This document shows, in pieces, positions 9,435 to 18,498 of a stretch of DNA of 64,000 nt; the stretch's first letter is position 1, and each line of letters opens with the position of its first letter. This DNA comes from Sporocytophaga sp. (GTDB lineage Bacteria > Bacteroidota > Bacteroidia > Cytophagales > Cytophagaceae): contig JANQAB010000002.1 in the NCBI GenBank assembly GCA_024707265.1, forward strand, positions 62,001 to 126,000. Reading direction: 5' to 3'. The position numbers were made by a program, and so were the translations under genes. Below the pieces are notes generated by a model that did not search any database, had not been told where the DNA came from, and saw only the letters and a list, made by a program, of their open reading frames with translations.

Positions 9435-10590
9435 AGTCTCCTTTATCGGATTTGATTGTAAGGGTCTTTCCCTCACCTTTTTCAACCCGGCCAACTACCT
9501 GCGCTTCAATATTGAATGTTTGTGCTATTTTAATCACTTCCTGAGCATATTTTTCTTCAAGATACAATTCCATTCTATGCCCCATATTAAAGACTTTATA
9601 CATTTCTTTCCAGTCTGTCCCGCTTTCTTTTTGTATTACCTCAAACAATGGGGGAACCGGGAATAGATTATCTTTTACAATATGTAAATTTTCAATGAAG
9701 TGAAGAATCTTAGTTTGGCCGCCTCCACTGCAATGAACCGCTCCATGGATGTTTGATCTGTGTTGATTCAAAATTTCTTTCATAACGGGAGCGTAAGTTC
9801 TTGTAGGCGATAACACTAATTTGCCAAGATCAACAGGTACGTCTTTTATTTTGTCAGTTAAATTTCTTGAACCGGAATATACAAGATCAGAAGAAATTGC
9901 CTGATCAAAACTTTCCGGGTATTTTTCAGCCAAAACTTTTGAAAAGACATCGTGCCTCGCTGAAGTAAGGCCATTGCTACCCATTCCTCCATTGTAAAAT
10001 TTTTCATAGGAAGCTTGTCCATATGAGGCCATTCCTACAATAACATCTCCTTCTTTTATTCTGTCATTACTGATTACATCACTTCTTTTCATTCTTGAAA
10101 TAACAGTACTATCGACAATCACTGTTCTTACAAGGTCTCCAACATCTGCAGTTTCTCCTCCTGTACTGTATATTTCTATACCATTATCTCTTAGCATTTG
10201 AAGAACTTCTTCGGTACCATTGATGATTTCAGCAATTACCTCTCCCGGAATCAGGTTTTTGTTTCTGCCTATTGTGGAGGAAAGTAATATTGTGTCCAAT
10301 GCTCCGACACACAGGAGGTCATCAATATTCATGATAATGGCATCTTGTGCAATTCCTTTCCAGACAGATATATCCCCGGTTTCTTTCCAGTAAATATATG
10401 CAAGTGAAGATTTTGTCCCGGCTCCATCAGCATGCATAACATTACAATATTCCTTGTCTCCTCCTAAAAAGTCCGGCACAATTTTACAGAATGCCTTTGG
10501 ATACAAACCCTTATCAAGGGTTTTGATAGCATTGTGTACGTCTTCTTTGGAAGAGGAAACTCCTCTCTGCATGTATCTGTCGTTACTCAT
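9418..10590 (-). CDS. purM: Phosphoribosylformylglycinamidine cyclo-ligase (AIR synthase)
   Basis: The 390-residue enzyme of purine synthesis step 5, closing FGAM to AIR with ATP. It shows the PurM N-domain motif VMHADGAGTKSSLAYIY, the metal/ATP region DAIIMNIDDLLCVGA, and the C-terminal AIRS_C motif GAVHCSGGGQTKILHF. It is longer than E. coli PurM (345 residues), as expected for the Bacteroidetes type, which differs in sequence. It is transcribed alone, with a terminator of the upstream gene just before its start. Confidence 0.9.
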   Translation of the reverse strand: MSNDRYMQRGVSSSKEDVHNAIKTLDKGLYPKAFCKIVPDFLGGDKEYCNVMHADGAGTKSSLAYIYWKETGDISVWKGIAQDAIIMNIDDLLCVGALDTILLSSTIGRNKNLIPGEVIAEIINGTEEVLQMLRDNGIEIYSTGGETADVGDLVRTVIVDSTVISRMKRSDVISNDRIKEGDVIVGMASYGQASYEKFYNGGMGSNGLTSARHDVFSKVLAEKYPESFDQAISSDLVYSGSRNLTDKIKDVPVDLGKLVLSPTRTYAPVMKEILNQHRSNIHGAVHCSGGGQTKILHFIENLHIVKDNLFPVPPLFEVIQKESGTDWKEMYKVFNMGHRMELYLEEKYAQEVIKIAQTFNIEAQVVGRVEKGEGKTLTIKSDKGDFNYQG

Positions 10591-10611
10591 TTATTTGAAT
10601 TTTGGAATTAC

Positions 10612-10648
10612 AAAAATAAAAAAAGTCCCGGTTTCTGACCGGGACTTT
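10612..10648 (-). terminator. Rho-independent terminator after the PorE-like gene
   Basis: On the minus strand an 11-bp perfect stem (AAAGTCCCGGT/ACCGGGACTTT, 10622-10632 and 10638-10648) with a 5-base loop is followed by a T-tract (10615-10621). Confidence 0.9.
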
Positions 10649-10668
10649 CTAGGATTTATCTTTCGTGA

Positions 10669-12729
10669 TTATTCTTGTTTAATTTCCTCGCTTGTGCCTG
10701 TGCTATCTTCGTCTTCACCTTTCATCTTTATCTTTATTGTTTCATCTCCTTCTGCCTCATCCTTTTTCTTGATCGTAATGTTAGGATTTGTAACATTGGT
10801 AATTGTAAATTCTGTACGACGGTTTCTCTGGTGATCTTCTTCAGTCTGAGCGTTTTTAACAAGAGGTTTGTCTTCTCCATAACCTTTTGGTGTAATTCTG
10901 TCTTTATCTATGCCTTTAGAAATAATATAATCAACAGCTGACTGAGCACGTTTTTGAGAAAGTTTTCTGTTGTAATCTGCAGAACCTCTTTCATCTGTAT
11001 GTGAACTTAATTCGATTTTTATTTCAGGATTGTCAACAAGTAGCTGTACAATTTTCAGCAATTCCAATGCAGCATCTGGTCTGATGTCCCACTTGTTAAA
11101 GTCATAGTAGATATTATCAATTACGATAGTTACACCAACCTCGATTTTGGGTAATACCATTTTGTAAGGAATTTTTATAAAGGACTCTCCCGGGCCTAAT
11201 TTTTCAAATGGAATTTTGGTTCCAACTGTTGAAAGTTCACCATTACTTTCTTTTAAATAGCCATGTCTTGCCCCAATTATTCTATATCTGGTTTCAGGTT
11301 CTATTTCGTAGGTATATTTTCCTGAGGCATTTGAAGTGAGTGCGACAAGGGTATCACCTCTATCGTTAACTAATTGAATTCTTGCAGAGTCTAATGGGAT
11401 TTCCGTTTTATCATCTTTGGTAACTCCCACTATTAAACCATCCAGAATATAATGGGCGATTTTAATTTTAGATTTATCAAGAAACTCATAAATATCATCA
11501 TCTCCTTTGCCATTTGGTCTGTTGGAAGAGAAATACCCTGTTAATGTATCTTTAAACGTAATGGCGAAGTCGTCATAGCTTGTATTGATAGGACGACCTA
11601 AGTTCTCAACTTTAAGCTTGCTTTTAGTAGAATCTTTTCTTACAGCAAACAAATCCATGCCTCCAAGAGATGGATGGCCATCTGAAGAGAAGTAAAATAT
11701 TCCTCTGCTATCTTCATAAGGGAAAAGCTCATTGCCTCTTGTATTTATCGGCGTTCCAAGGTTAGTTATATTTCCCCATTCTCCTTTTTCATCTTTTGTT
11801 GCCTTATAAATATCTACACCTCCATTTGCATCACTGCTTTCCCTGTTTGATGCAAAGTAAAGTGTTTTTCCATCAGCAGAAAGAGCAGGAGAGGAGTCCC
11901 AAGCATCAGGATCACTTATTGGAAGTAACTTAGGTTCAGACCAAACTCCGCCTTGTAAAACAGATTCGTAAATATCGACGTCTTGTGCCCCTTTTCTGCT
12001 ACCGGTATTTCCGCGAGAGAAAATCATTGTTTTGCCATCTTTGGAGAAAGTTGCTGATGCTTCATGAGCATCTTCAGTATTGATAACTTCAGGAAGTTTT
12101 CTCGCTTGACCACTGAAGTAGTCAGCACCATCAAAAATAAACTCATATAAGTCTGTAAACCCTGTGCCCGATGCAGTATGCATTTTTTGTGCATCTCTGT
12201 TAGAAGTAAAATACAGCTTGTCATTTTTGAAAGTCGGGGAATATTCTGTAAACGGAGAGTTCAGCTTGTCAAGGTTTTTAACCTCAAAATAAGACTTCTT
12301 CTCAACAATGTCATTAAGAACTTTAAGATTTTCCAGCTCATTTTTTGCCCTGTTTACCAAGTCAAAGTTCTGGCCTATTTTAACATAATTTGAAAGTTGT
12401 TTAGCTGCGCCAACATAATTTCCAACCGCTTTAAGGGCAAATCCGTAATAGTAATATGCTTCTTCCTGATTGGTATTGTTTTCTACAGCTTTCGCATAAA
12501 AGGGCTCAGCCTCTTGCATTCTGTTGGAACGTCTGAACGCTTCTGCGATATAATAATTCGCATCAGTTGGACCTCCTTTACTTACAGATTGCTGAAAGTT
12601 TTCAATTGCAGGCTGGTATTCGGCCTGCTTATAATGTTGCATCCCTTTATTGTAGGATTTCATGGCTGAAGGAGTACAGCCTGCAAGAATTACCAGTAAA
12701 CAAAAGAATTTAGAAAGATTGAGCTTCAT
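10669..12729 (-). CDS. PorE-like lipoprotein: TPR, PD40 propeller, carboxypeptidase-regulatory and OmpA domains
   Basis: A 686-residue outer-membrane-associated lipoprotein. The signal peptide ends in the lipobox LVILAGC (Cys 18). Then come TPR repeats (about 25-125), PD40/WD40-like blades with repeated SADGKTLYFASNR-type motifs (about 160-420), a carboxypeptidase-regulatory-like beta domain (about 435-515), and a C-terminal OmpA domain with the peptidoglycan-binding SSHTDERGSADYNRKLSQKRA. This domain order is that of PorE, which ties the type IX secretion system to peptidoglycan. OmpA/TPR/PD40 paralogues are common in Bacteroidetes, so PorE itself is probable, not certain. It has its own terminator. 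Confidence 0.8.
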   Translation of the reverse strand: MKLNLSKFFCLLVILAGCTPSAMKSYNKGMQHYKQAEYQPAIENFQQSVSKGGPTDANYYIAEAFRRSNRMQEAEPFYAKAVENNTNQEEAYYYYGFALKAVGNYVGAAKQLSNYVKIGQNFDLVNRAKNELENLKVLNDIVEKKSYFEVKNLDKLNSPFTEYSPTFKNDKLYFTSNRDAQKMHTASGTGFTDLYEFIFDGADYFSGQARKLPEVINTEDAHEASATFSKDGKTMIFSRGNTGSRKGAQDVDIYESVLQGGVWSEPKLLPISDPDAWDSSPALSADGKTLYFASNRESSDANGGVDIYKATKDEKGEWGNITNLGTPINTRGNELFPYEDSRGIFYFSSDGHPSLGGMDLFAVRKDSTKSKLKVENLGRPINTSYDDFAITFKDTLTGYFSSNRPNGKGDDDIYEFLDKSKIKIAHYILDGLIVGVTKDDKTEIPLDSARIQLVNDRGDTLVALTSNASGKYTYEIEPETRYRIIGARHGYLKESNGELSTVGTKIPFEKLGPGESFIKIPYKMVLPKIEVGVTIVIDNIYYDFNKWDIRPDAALELLKIVQLLVDNPEIKIELSSHTDERGSADYNRKLSQKRAQSAVDYIISKGIDKDRITPKGYGEDKPLVKNAQTEEDHQRNRRTEFTITNVTNPNITIKKKDEAEGDETIKIKMKGEDEDSTGTSEEIKQE

Positions 12730-12878
12730 CTTGAGTTCTTAATATAGTAGTCTAAACTATGCTTTGCACAAATATGCAGATATTATAGATTAAAAGAGCA
12801 TATGCTGAAAATATTTCAACATATTCCCTTAAAATATCAAATTTAAAAAACTTTTTGAAAAATATAATTATTTGCCTG

Positions 12879-13382
12879 TCAGTTATTAAAAAAACGGGAT
12901 ACCCAAGACTTCTTTGCAGGTAGTTCCCAGTTCATTTGCCATTCCTGAAGACTGGTAATTGTATTGTTATAGATCAGAGTTTCCGGGGTAATAATACCTT
13001 GAATTACTGCAGCGGAAACTTCATTAAATTTTACAATTTGGATTGGAGATGAGGCATTTCTGTATGCCACTAGTGATCTGTCGAGTAAATTAGTGCCAGT
13101 GTGAGCAGCTATTTCTCTTATTATTACGACAGATTTATCAATTGAACAACCACTTGCATCTGAAATACTTTCGTCAACGGCTATAATAATAAACCTGTTG
13201 AATCGAATCTCAAAAGTTCCTGTCAGTTTTCTTCCATGACTTTCCCATCCTGAAGTGAATGTATATAATTTTTCAGAAATATAGTCTTGTTCTTCAAACG
13301 TAAATTCTCTGTCTGATTGATATACCCAGACTTTTGAAGTTTCTGGAAAACTGGCAATTTTAGGTTGTTCTGGAATAATCAT
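12879..13382 (-). CDS. Conserved Bacteroidetes protein of unknown function
   Basis: About 167 residues from the ATG at 13382, one base after the stop of the upstream Fe-S gene. A longer frame from 13406 would overlap that gene, so the shorter start is preferred. The sequence is mixed alpha/beta and soluble, with WVYQSDREFTFEEQDYI near the start and an aromatic end (WQMNWELPAKKSW). I recall homologues carrying the database name 'ABC transporter ATPase', but no Walker A, Walker B or ABC signature is present, so that name is unsupported. It is the third gene of an operon with two iron-sulfur proteins and probably works with them. Confidence 0.7.
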   Translation of the reverse strand: MIIPEQPKIASFPETSKVWVYQSDREFTFEEQDYISEKLYTFTSGWESHGRKLTGTFEIRFNRFIIIAVDESISDASGCSIDKSVVIIREIAAHTGTNLLDRSLVAYRNASSPIQIVKFNEVSAAVIQGIITPETLIYNNTITSLQEWQMNWELPAKKSWVSRFFNN

Positions 13383-13383
13383 T

Positions 13384-14181
13384 TTATAATCCTTCGTACT
13401 TGGCAATTAATTCTGCAATATCGTAAACTTTTATTTCAGATTCTTTTTCTTTGTTTTTAACTCCGTCTGATAACATAGTCATACAAAACGGACACGCTGC
13501 TGCGATGACTTTAGCTCCTGTTTCGATCGCTTCTTCTGTTCTTTCAATATTAATATCTTTGAATCCAGGTTCAGGTTCTTTAAACATTTGTGCTCCACCT
13601 GCTCCACAGCACAGCCCTTTAGTTCTGGATCTTTTCATTTCAACCAGTTCAGCATCCAGAATCTCCAGTACTTTTCTCGGTGCTTCATATATATTGTTTG
13701 AGCGTCCAAGGTAACAAGAATCATGGTAAGTTATTTTTTTACCCTTAAATTCGCCACCACCCTGCAATTTTATTTTTCCTTCATTAATAAGTTGTTGCAA
13801 AAATTCGGAATGGTGAAGTACTTCATAGTTTCCACCTAGTTCCGGATATTCGTTTTTAATAGTATTAAAGCAATGAGGACAAGCTGTTACTATTTTTTTA
13901 ATCCCGTAAGCATTCAATACTTCGATGTTACTCACTGCCTGGACCTGAAAAAGAAATTCATTTCCGGCTCTTTTCGCAGGTTCGCCAGTACACGATTCTT
14001 CCGTCCCTAAAACTGCAAAGTTAACAGATAGTTTATTTAAAATTTTAACAAATGCTGCAGTAATTGATTTTGCGCGTTCATCAAAGGATCCTGCACAACC
14101 TACCCAAAATAAAATTTCCGGAGTTACTCCCTTTGCTGCCAACTCGGCCATTGTCGGAACATTTATCATATTTTCACTCAT
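13384..14181 (-). CDS. CCG-domain iron-sulfur protein (heterodisulfide reductase B/D-like)
   Basis: A 265-residue soluble protein with two cysteine-rich CCG-type domains. The first includes FWVGCAGSF and VTACPHCFNTIKNEYP, the second HDSCYLGR and GLCCGAGGAQM followed by AACPFCMTML. Such domains bind unusual Fe-S clusters in HdrB/HdrD, GlcF and LutA proteins. It is preceded by a membrane 4Fe-4S protein (21 bp gap) and followed after 1 bp by an unknown protein. Together the two Fe-S proteins look like a split HdrDE- or GlcF-like electron carrier; the substrate is unknown. Confidence 0.85.
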   Translation of the reverse strand: MSENMINVPTMAELAAKGVTPEILFWVGCAGSFDERAKSITAAFVKILNKLSVNFAVLGTEESCTGEPAKRAGNEFLFQVQAVSNIEVLNAYGIKKIVTACPHCFNTIKNEYPELGGNYEVLHHSEFLQQLINEGKIKLQGGGEFKGKKITYHDSCYLGRSNNIYEAPRKVLEILDAELVEMKRSRTKGLCCGAGGAQMFKEPEPGFKDINIERTEEAIETGAKVIAAACPFCMTMLSDGVKNKEKESEIKVYDIAELIAKYEGL

Positions 14182-14202
14182 ATCTTTATCAACTTCAATT
14201 AT

Positions 14203-15525
14203 TTACTGATTTAATTTTTGAACCCAGTTTAACCTGTCTGAAGGGGAAAATTTCCATGGTGCAAAGTTGTTCTCAATATTGGAAAACATACCGTTCCATG
14301 AAGCCGGAGCCTGTGATTCCTCCATTATTTTATATCTTCTGAGTTGAAGAATTATGCTGACCGGGTCAATATTTACCGGGCAGGCTTCTACACAAGCATT
14401 GCATGTAGTGCAAGCCATTATTTCTTCAACTGTAATATAATCTCCAAGTAAAGATTTACCATCCTGATGGTCTTTTCCCTTTGTTTCAATATTTCTTCCC
14501 ACTTCTTCAAGTCGGTCTCTTGTGTCCATCATAATTTTTCTGGGACTCAGCTTTTTGCCAGTCAAGTTTGCCGGGCATTGAGAAGTGCATCGGCCACACT
14601 CAGTGCAGCTATATGCCTCCATTAAATTTTTCCAGGTCAGATCCTGAACATCTTTGGCCCCGAATCTTCCGGGTGCTGAATTATCATTACCAGCATCAAC
14701 AGGAAGATTGAGCATTAATTTAACTTCTTTAGTTACCTCAGGCATATTTGATAATTTGCCTGCAGGATCCAGCTTGCTGAAATAAGTATTGGGAAAAGAA
14801 ATAAATATATGAAGATGCTTTGAATCTGTGAATACGTACATAGCAAAAGCCAATATCCCAATAATATGCGCCCACCATCCGAATCTTTCAATAAATATTA
14901 ATCCTGAATTGTCTATACCATTAAATAATGGCTTCAGAAAGCTTGTAAAGAAGAATTCACCTGTAGCAATGTAGTGTTCAGAGCCTCTGGTTTGTAGTAT
15001 GCCATCAGAGGTATTCATGCTGAGAAAGCAAATCATAAGAAAAATTTCTATGGAAAGAATGAGATTTGCATCAAGCTTTGGCCAACGCTTCATTTCTTCT
15101 CCATCAAATCTTTTCACTTTTATGATGTTTCTTCTGACTAAGAAAATAGCACATGAGACTAATACTGAAATTGCCAGAAATTCGAATATATTGATAAGGG
15201 AAGGGTATAAACCTCCAAATACCGGGGCAAATATTCTGTGAGTTCCAAGCAACCCATCAATAATAATTTCAAGAACTTCAATGTTTATGATTATAAAGCC
15301 GACATAAACAAAGAGGTGAAGTATCGCAGGTAGGGGCCTTTTAAACATCTTTTTTTGGCCTAACGCAACCAGCGCTGTCATTTTAAGCCTTTCCGAAGGT
15401 CTGTCATAGAGGTTGATGTCCCTGCCCAATAAAATATTTCTTCTTATTCTCAAGATACTTTTTGTAATGAAAAAGCCTGATACAGAAAGAAGAATCAAGA
15501 AAATAACCTGGGGTAAAAATTCCAT
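14203..15525 (-). CDS. Membrane-bound (Fe-S)-binding protein, two 4Fe-4S clusters
   Basis: 440 residues. The N-terminal half has about five or six membrane helices (from residue 5 to 240). The C-terminal half has two ferredoxin-type clusters, CTECGRCTSQCP (near 310) and CTTCNACVEACP (near 375). This is the layout of membrane subunits that pass electrons between the quinone pool and soluble Fe-S partners. It is the first gene of a three-gene operon with the CCG-domain protein. The likely role is a quinone-linked oxidoreductase of unknown substrate, by analogy with HdrE/D-type or EtfAB-linked systems. Confidence 0.85.
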   Translation of the reverse strand: MEFLPQVIFLILLSVSGFFITKSILRIRRNILLGRDINLYDRPSERLKMTALVALGQKKMFKRPLPAILHLFVYVGFIIINIEVLEIIIDGLLGTHRIFAPVFGGLYPSLINIFEFLAISVLVSCAIFLVRRNIIKVKRFDGEEMKRWPKLDANLILSIEIFLMICFLSMNTSDGILQTRGSEHYIATGEFFFTSFLKPLFNGIDNSGLIFIERFGWWAHIIGILAFAMYVFTDSKHLHIFISFPNTYFSKLDPAGKLSNMPEVTKEVKLMLNLPVDAGNDNSAPGRFGAKDVQDLTWKNLMEAYSCTECGRCTSQCPANLTGKKLSPRKIMMDTRDRLEEVGRNIETKGKDHQDGKSLLGDYITVEEIMACTTCNACVEACPVNIDPVSIILQLRRYKIMEESQAPASWNGMFSNIENNFAPWKFSPSDRLNWVQKLNQ

Positions 15526-15559
15526 AAATGAAAATAATTTAAAATTTATGTAAATATTG

Positions 15560-15590
15560 TTTGTTTAGTTATCAAAACCTAATATCTTTG
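15560..15590 (+). promoter_or_regulatory. Bacteroidetes-type promoter of tRNA-Phe
   Basis: TTTG (15560-15563), a 19-base spacer and TATCTTTG (15583-15590) match the Bacteroidetes -33/-7 consensus TTTG/TAnnTTTG. The expected start is about 6-8 bases downstream, just ahead of the tRNA at 15603. Confidence 0.75.
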
Positions 15591-15602
15591 CGCCACTTAA
15601 TC

Positions 15603-15675
15603 GGGAACGTAGCTCAGTTGGTAGAGCAAAGGACTGAAAATCCTTGTGTCGGTGGTTCGATTCCACTCGTTCCCA
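15603..15675 (+). tRNA. tRNA-Phe (GAA)
   Basis: A 73-base cloverleaf: acceptor GGGAACG/CGTTCCC, D arm GCTC-AGTTGGTA-GAGC, anticodon stem AAGGA/TCCTT around the loop CTGAAAA (anticodon GAA), T arm GGTGG-TTCGATT-CCACT. No CCA is encoded. Confidence 0.97.
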
Positions 15676-15678
15676 CTG

Positions 15679-15702
15679 GGGCCTCAAAAGGGGCCCTTTT
15701 TT
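15679..15702 (+). terminator. Terminator after tRNA-Phe
   Basis: The 7-bp stem GGGCCTC/GGGGCCC (one G-T pair) with an AAAA loop is followed by six T. The rest of the gap to the next gene (15703-15963) shows no credible gene. Confidence 0.85.
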
Positions 15703-15963
15703 GTTTTACAACGAAGAGTATAGTAAAACTGGGTCCTTAGAGCTTTATTTTTTTCATCTTTCATATCCTTACTTCTTTCTAGCCGAATTTGATTTTAAAG
15801 TTTTTATTAAGAGGCTGTTTCAGATTGCAAACACTTAATAATTTAAATTCTCTTGGATTGTTTAATAAGTCACTATCGAATTAATGTGAAATATGGTTGC
15901 ATTTATGAGGGATTAATTTATATTTTTTTGGGTAAGTCTCAATCATTCAGATCCGTTTTATAT

Positions 15964-15999
15964 GAAAAAAATAAGGCTGCCCTTTGTTGGAGCAGCCTT
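15964..15999 (-). terminator. Terminator after the pseudouridine synthase gene
   Basis: On the minus strand an 8-bp stem AAGGCTGC/GCAGCCTT (15973-15980 and 15992-15999) is followed by ATTTTTTT. Confidence 0.85.
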
Positions 16000-16027
16000 G
16001 GGGAGGTTTTATGACAGAAAGTTTTAA

Positions 16028-17653
16028 TTAATGTCCTAAATGCTTCAATTTTATTACTTCTTTCTCTGTCAGATGTCTCCAGTGACCTCTTGGTAAATCT
16101 CTTTTAGTCAAACCTGCATACATAACTCTGTCCAGGCGGCTTACTTCATATCCTAAATGTTCGAACATCCTCCTGACAAGTCTGTTTCTGCCTTCATGAA
16201 CTTGTATTCCGATCACCCAACCATCAGGAGTTACAAATTCAAGCTGGTCAGGTTTAATTGGACCATCTTCAAGCGTAATTCCATTCTTTAACCTTGCAAA
16301 ATCTTCATGACTCATAGGCTTGTTTAACTCAGCCTGATATAGCTTTTTGGTACGGTTAGACGGATGCATTAATTTTTCTGCAAGTTCACCGTCATTAGTG
16401 AAAAGTAACAAGCCAGTGGTGTTTCTGTCAAGTCTTCCAACAGGGTAGATTCTTTCGGGACCAACATTTTTCACAAGATCCATCACAGTCTTGCGCTCAT
16501 TTTCATCTTCAGTAGTTGTGATAAAATCTTTCGGTTTGTTGATGAGCACATATACAAGTTTTTCAGGAGAAAGAATTTTGCTGCCATACTTTACAGTATC
16601 ACCCCTCTTTACTTTATAGCCCATTTCAGTCACGACTTTTCCATTGACTTTGATAAGGCCATCAGATATAAGCACATCAGCCTCTCTTCTGGAGCATACA
16701 CCTGCATTGGAGATGTATCTGTTCAGCCTTAATTCATCAGTTGACGTCTTGTTTCTTGTGCCTGGTTTCTTTTCCTCTGATTTTTTGAAGGATCCTTTTG
16801 AACGTATTGTATCTTTTTCTGACGGGTTTCCAGAATCATCAAAATCTTCAAAGCTTTCAAATTCTTCTTCTTTTGATTTTGAGAATGATTTTTTGAATGA
16901 TGGCTTTTCAAATGATTTTTTGGCTCCCGGTTTATTAAAGGGCTTATCATTACCTCCTCCATAACTTTTTCTTTTGTCTGGATTTGATTTTGAAAAAGGT
17001 CTTTTTGATTCAGAATCCTCAGATTTTTTAAATCCTGTTCTTTTGCCAGGTCTCTCTTCCTGATTGTCAGATCCTCTTTTCCAGTCCTGCTTAGGTTTTG
17101 AAAATGATTTTCCTGAACGGGTGTCTTCATTTCTTCCCCTTGAAGGTTTACCTCTAAATGATTTTTCGTCGGAAGGAGATCTTTTTCTGCTATCAAAAGA
17201 AGAGTCCGATTTCCTACCTCTTTTCTGATCTCTTTCTCTTCCCGAGTTATCTGAAGGTTTGGACTTTGGATCCTCACCAAATTTCTTTCTGACAAATTTA
17301 TTTTTGGGGCCTTCAAAATCACGTGATGATGAATCTGTTTTAAAATCTCTCCCTTTCCCTTTTCCGGAAAAAGAATTCGACTTTCTGCCATCAGAGGAGT
17401 TTCTACTTTTAAAGTCGGTGGATCTTTCAGATTTTCCTGAGTCTCCCTGAGATTCAAATTTTCTTCTTGGCTTTCCTGCCGGTACACGACCTGCTGGTGT
17501 TTTCTTTGCACCGAAAGACGATTTTCTGGCAGGGCGGCCTTCGCCTGATGCCCCATCTTTCTTCGGGGTAGAAGATTTTTTTGAAGAAAATTTAGAAGCC
17601 TTGTCTCTTTCCGAAGCCCCTCTTCCTTTCCTCTGAGGTTGGTCCTTTTTCAT
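16028..17653 (-). CDS. rluB: RluB-type 23S rRNA pseudouridine synthase with long basic N-terminal extension
   Basis: 541 residues. The C-terminal 240 are a standard RsuA/RluB enzyme: an S4 RNA-binding domain (RLNRYISNAGVCSRREADVL, near 308), then the catalytic segment GRLDRNTTGLLLFTNDGELA with the nucleophilic Asp, and the KKLYQAEL motif. The first 300 residues are low complexity, rich in Lys, Arg, Ser, Gly, Asp and Phe, and predicted disordered. Shorter tails of this kind are known in Bacteroidetes homologues. The enzyme modifies a uridine of 23S rRNA; the tail probably binds RNA. scpB lies upstream (91 bp), a linkage seen in many bacteria. The tail makes the antisense strand look open, but I see no antisense gene. 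Confidence 0.88.
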   Translation of the reverse strand: MKKDQPQRKGRGASERDKASKFSSKKSSTPKKDGASGEGRPARKSSFGAKKTPAGRVPAGKPRRKFESQGDSGKSERSTDFKSRNSSDGRKSNSFSGKGKGRDFKTDSSSRDFEGPKNKFVRKKFGEDPKSKPSDNSGRERDQKRGRKSDSSFDSRKRSPSDEKSFRGKPSRGRNEDTRSGKSFSKPKQDWKRGSDNQEERPGKRTGFKKSEDSESKRPFSKSNPDKRKSYGGGNDKPFNKPGAKKSFEKPSFKKSFSKSKEEEFESFEDFDDSGNPSEKDTIRSKGSFKKSEEKKPGTRNKTSTDELRLNRYISNAGVCSRREADVLISDGLIKVNGKVVTEMGYKVKRGDTVKYGSKILSPEKLVYVLINKPKDFITTTEDENERKTVMDLVKNVGPERIYPVGRLDRNTTGLLLFTNDGELAEKLMHPSNRTKKLYQAELNKPMSHEDFARLKNGITLEDGPIKPDQLEFVTPDGWVIGIQVHEGRNRLVRRMFEHLGYEVSRLDRVMYAGLTKRDLPRGHWRHLTEKEVIKLKHLGH

Positions 17654-17744
17654 AATTATTTTATATTATAATCAAAGTTCATAAAAAAATAATCAGGAAA
17701 ATGATTTCCTGATTAAATTAATATAAATATTTTTTGTGGGAATT

Positions 17745-18497
17745 TTATTCCTCAGGTTCTACCGGGTTGTGACTTTCTGAGGAAAAATCTTCTTCTGATT
17801 GGGAATTGGTTTGAGAAGAAAGGTCTCCAAAAGTATCCTGAGTTTCGTTTTCCTTATTTTGAATTTCCGTGCTATTGTTGTTATCCTGAGTATTAAATTC
17901 CATTTCTTCCAACTCAGCAGCAATTATTTCATGTTCTTTCTCCACCTCATCGCCTATCTCATTTTCATCTTTGGAGAAATCTTTTGGCATGGGTAAATCT
18001 TTAAGACTATTGATGCCGAAATATTCCATAAACTTGGCAGTGGTTCCGTAAAGAATAGGTCTCCCTACTCCATCAGATTTACCTTGAATTTCAACAAGCT
18101 CTTTTTCCAGAAGCTTTTGAATTGCATAATCGCAGTTTACTCCTCTAATCTGCTCAATCTGATGTTTGGTAATAGGTTGTTTGTAAGCTATTATTGCACA
18201 GGTCTCAAGAGCGGATGTAGATAATCTTTTTTTAGATTTTTGTTTGAGCAAAATACTTATACTGGATTGATAGGCTGGCTTGGTAAGAAACTGATAACCT
18301 CCTCCCATGGAAAAAACTTTAAATGGGTAATTATCATCTTCATACTTTTGAAGGAGTTTTTCCAAGGAAGCTTGTATATCTTCAATAGGTACCTCTGCTT
18401 CAAACATTTCAGAAAGACAGGTTCTTATATCTTCCGGCTTTATAGGATCGGGAGAACAAAAGATTAAACTCTCTATATGATGCTGAAGGAAATCCAA
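17745..18497 (-). CDS. scpB: SMC-ScpAB condensin subunit ScpB
   Basis: 250 residues with the two winged-helix domains of ScpB. The motifs are IESLIFCSPDPIKPEDI near the start, ALETCAIIAYKQPITKHQIEQIRGVN in the middle and GRPILYGTTAKFMEYFGI. The last 70 residues are an acidic, Gln/Asn-rich disordered tail. ScpB dimerises on ScpA and regulates SMC in chromosome segregation. scpA is not in the window. It lies 1 bp after the DksA-like gene. Confidence 0.93.
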   Translation of the reverse strand: MDFLQHHIESLIFCSPDPIKPEDIRTCLSEMFEAEVPIEDIQASLEKLLQKYEDDNYPFKVFSMGGGYQFLTKPAYQSSISILLKQKSKKRLSTSALETCAIIAYKQPITKHQIEQIRGVNCDYAIQKLLEKELVEIQGKSDGVGRPILYGTTAKFMEYFGINSLKDLPMPKDFSKDENEIGDEVEKEHEIIAAELEEMEFNTQDNNNSTEIQNKENETQDTFGDLSSQTNSQSEEDFSSESHNPVEPEE

Positions 18498-18498
18498 A

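Noticed and set aside
15644..15838. A 64-residue plus-strand frame starting inside tRNA-Phe.
   Set aside because: It begins in the tRNA and runs through its terminator; composition is not coding-like.
16729..17556. A 275-residue open frame on the minus strand in another frame inside rluB.
   Set aside because: It is a shadow of the low-complexity Lys/Ser/Arg tail; its composition is a frame-shifted copy of that repeat-like region, with no independent features.
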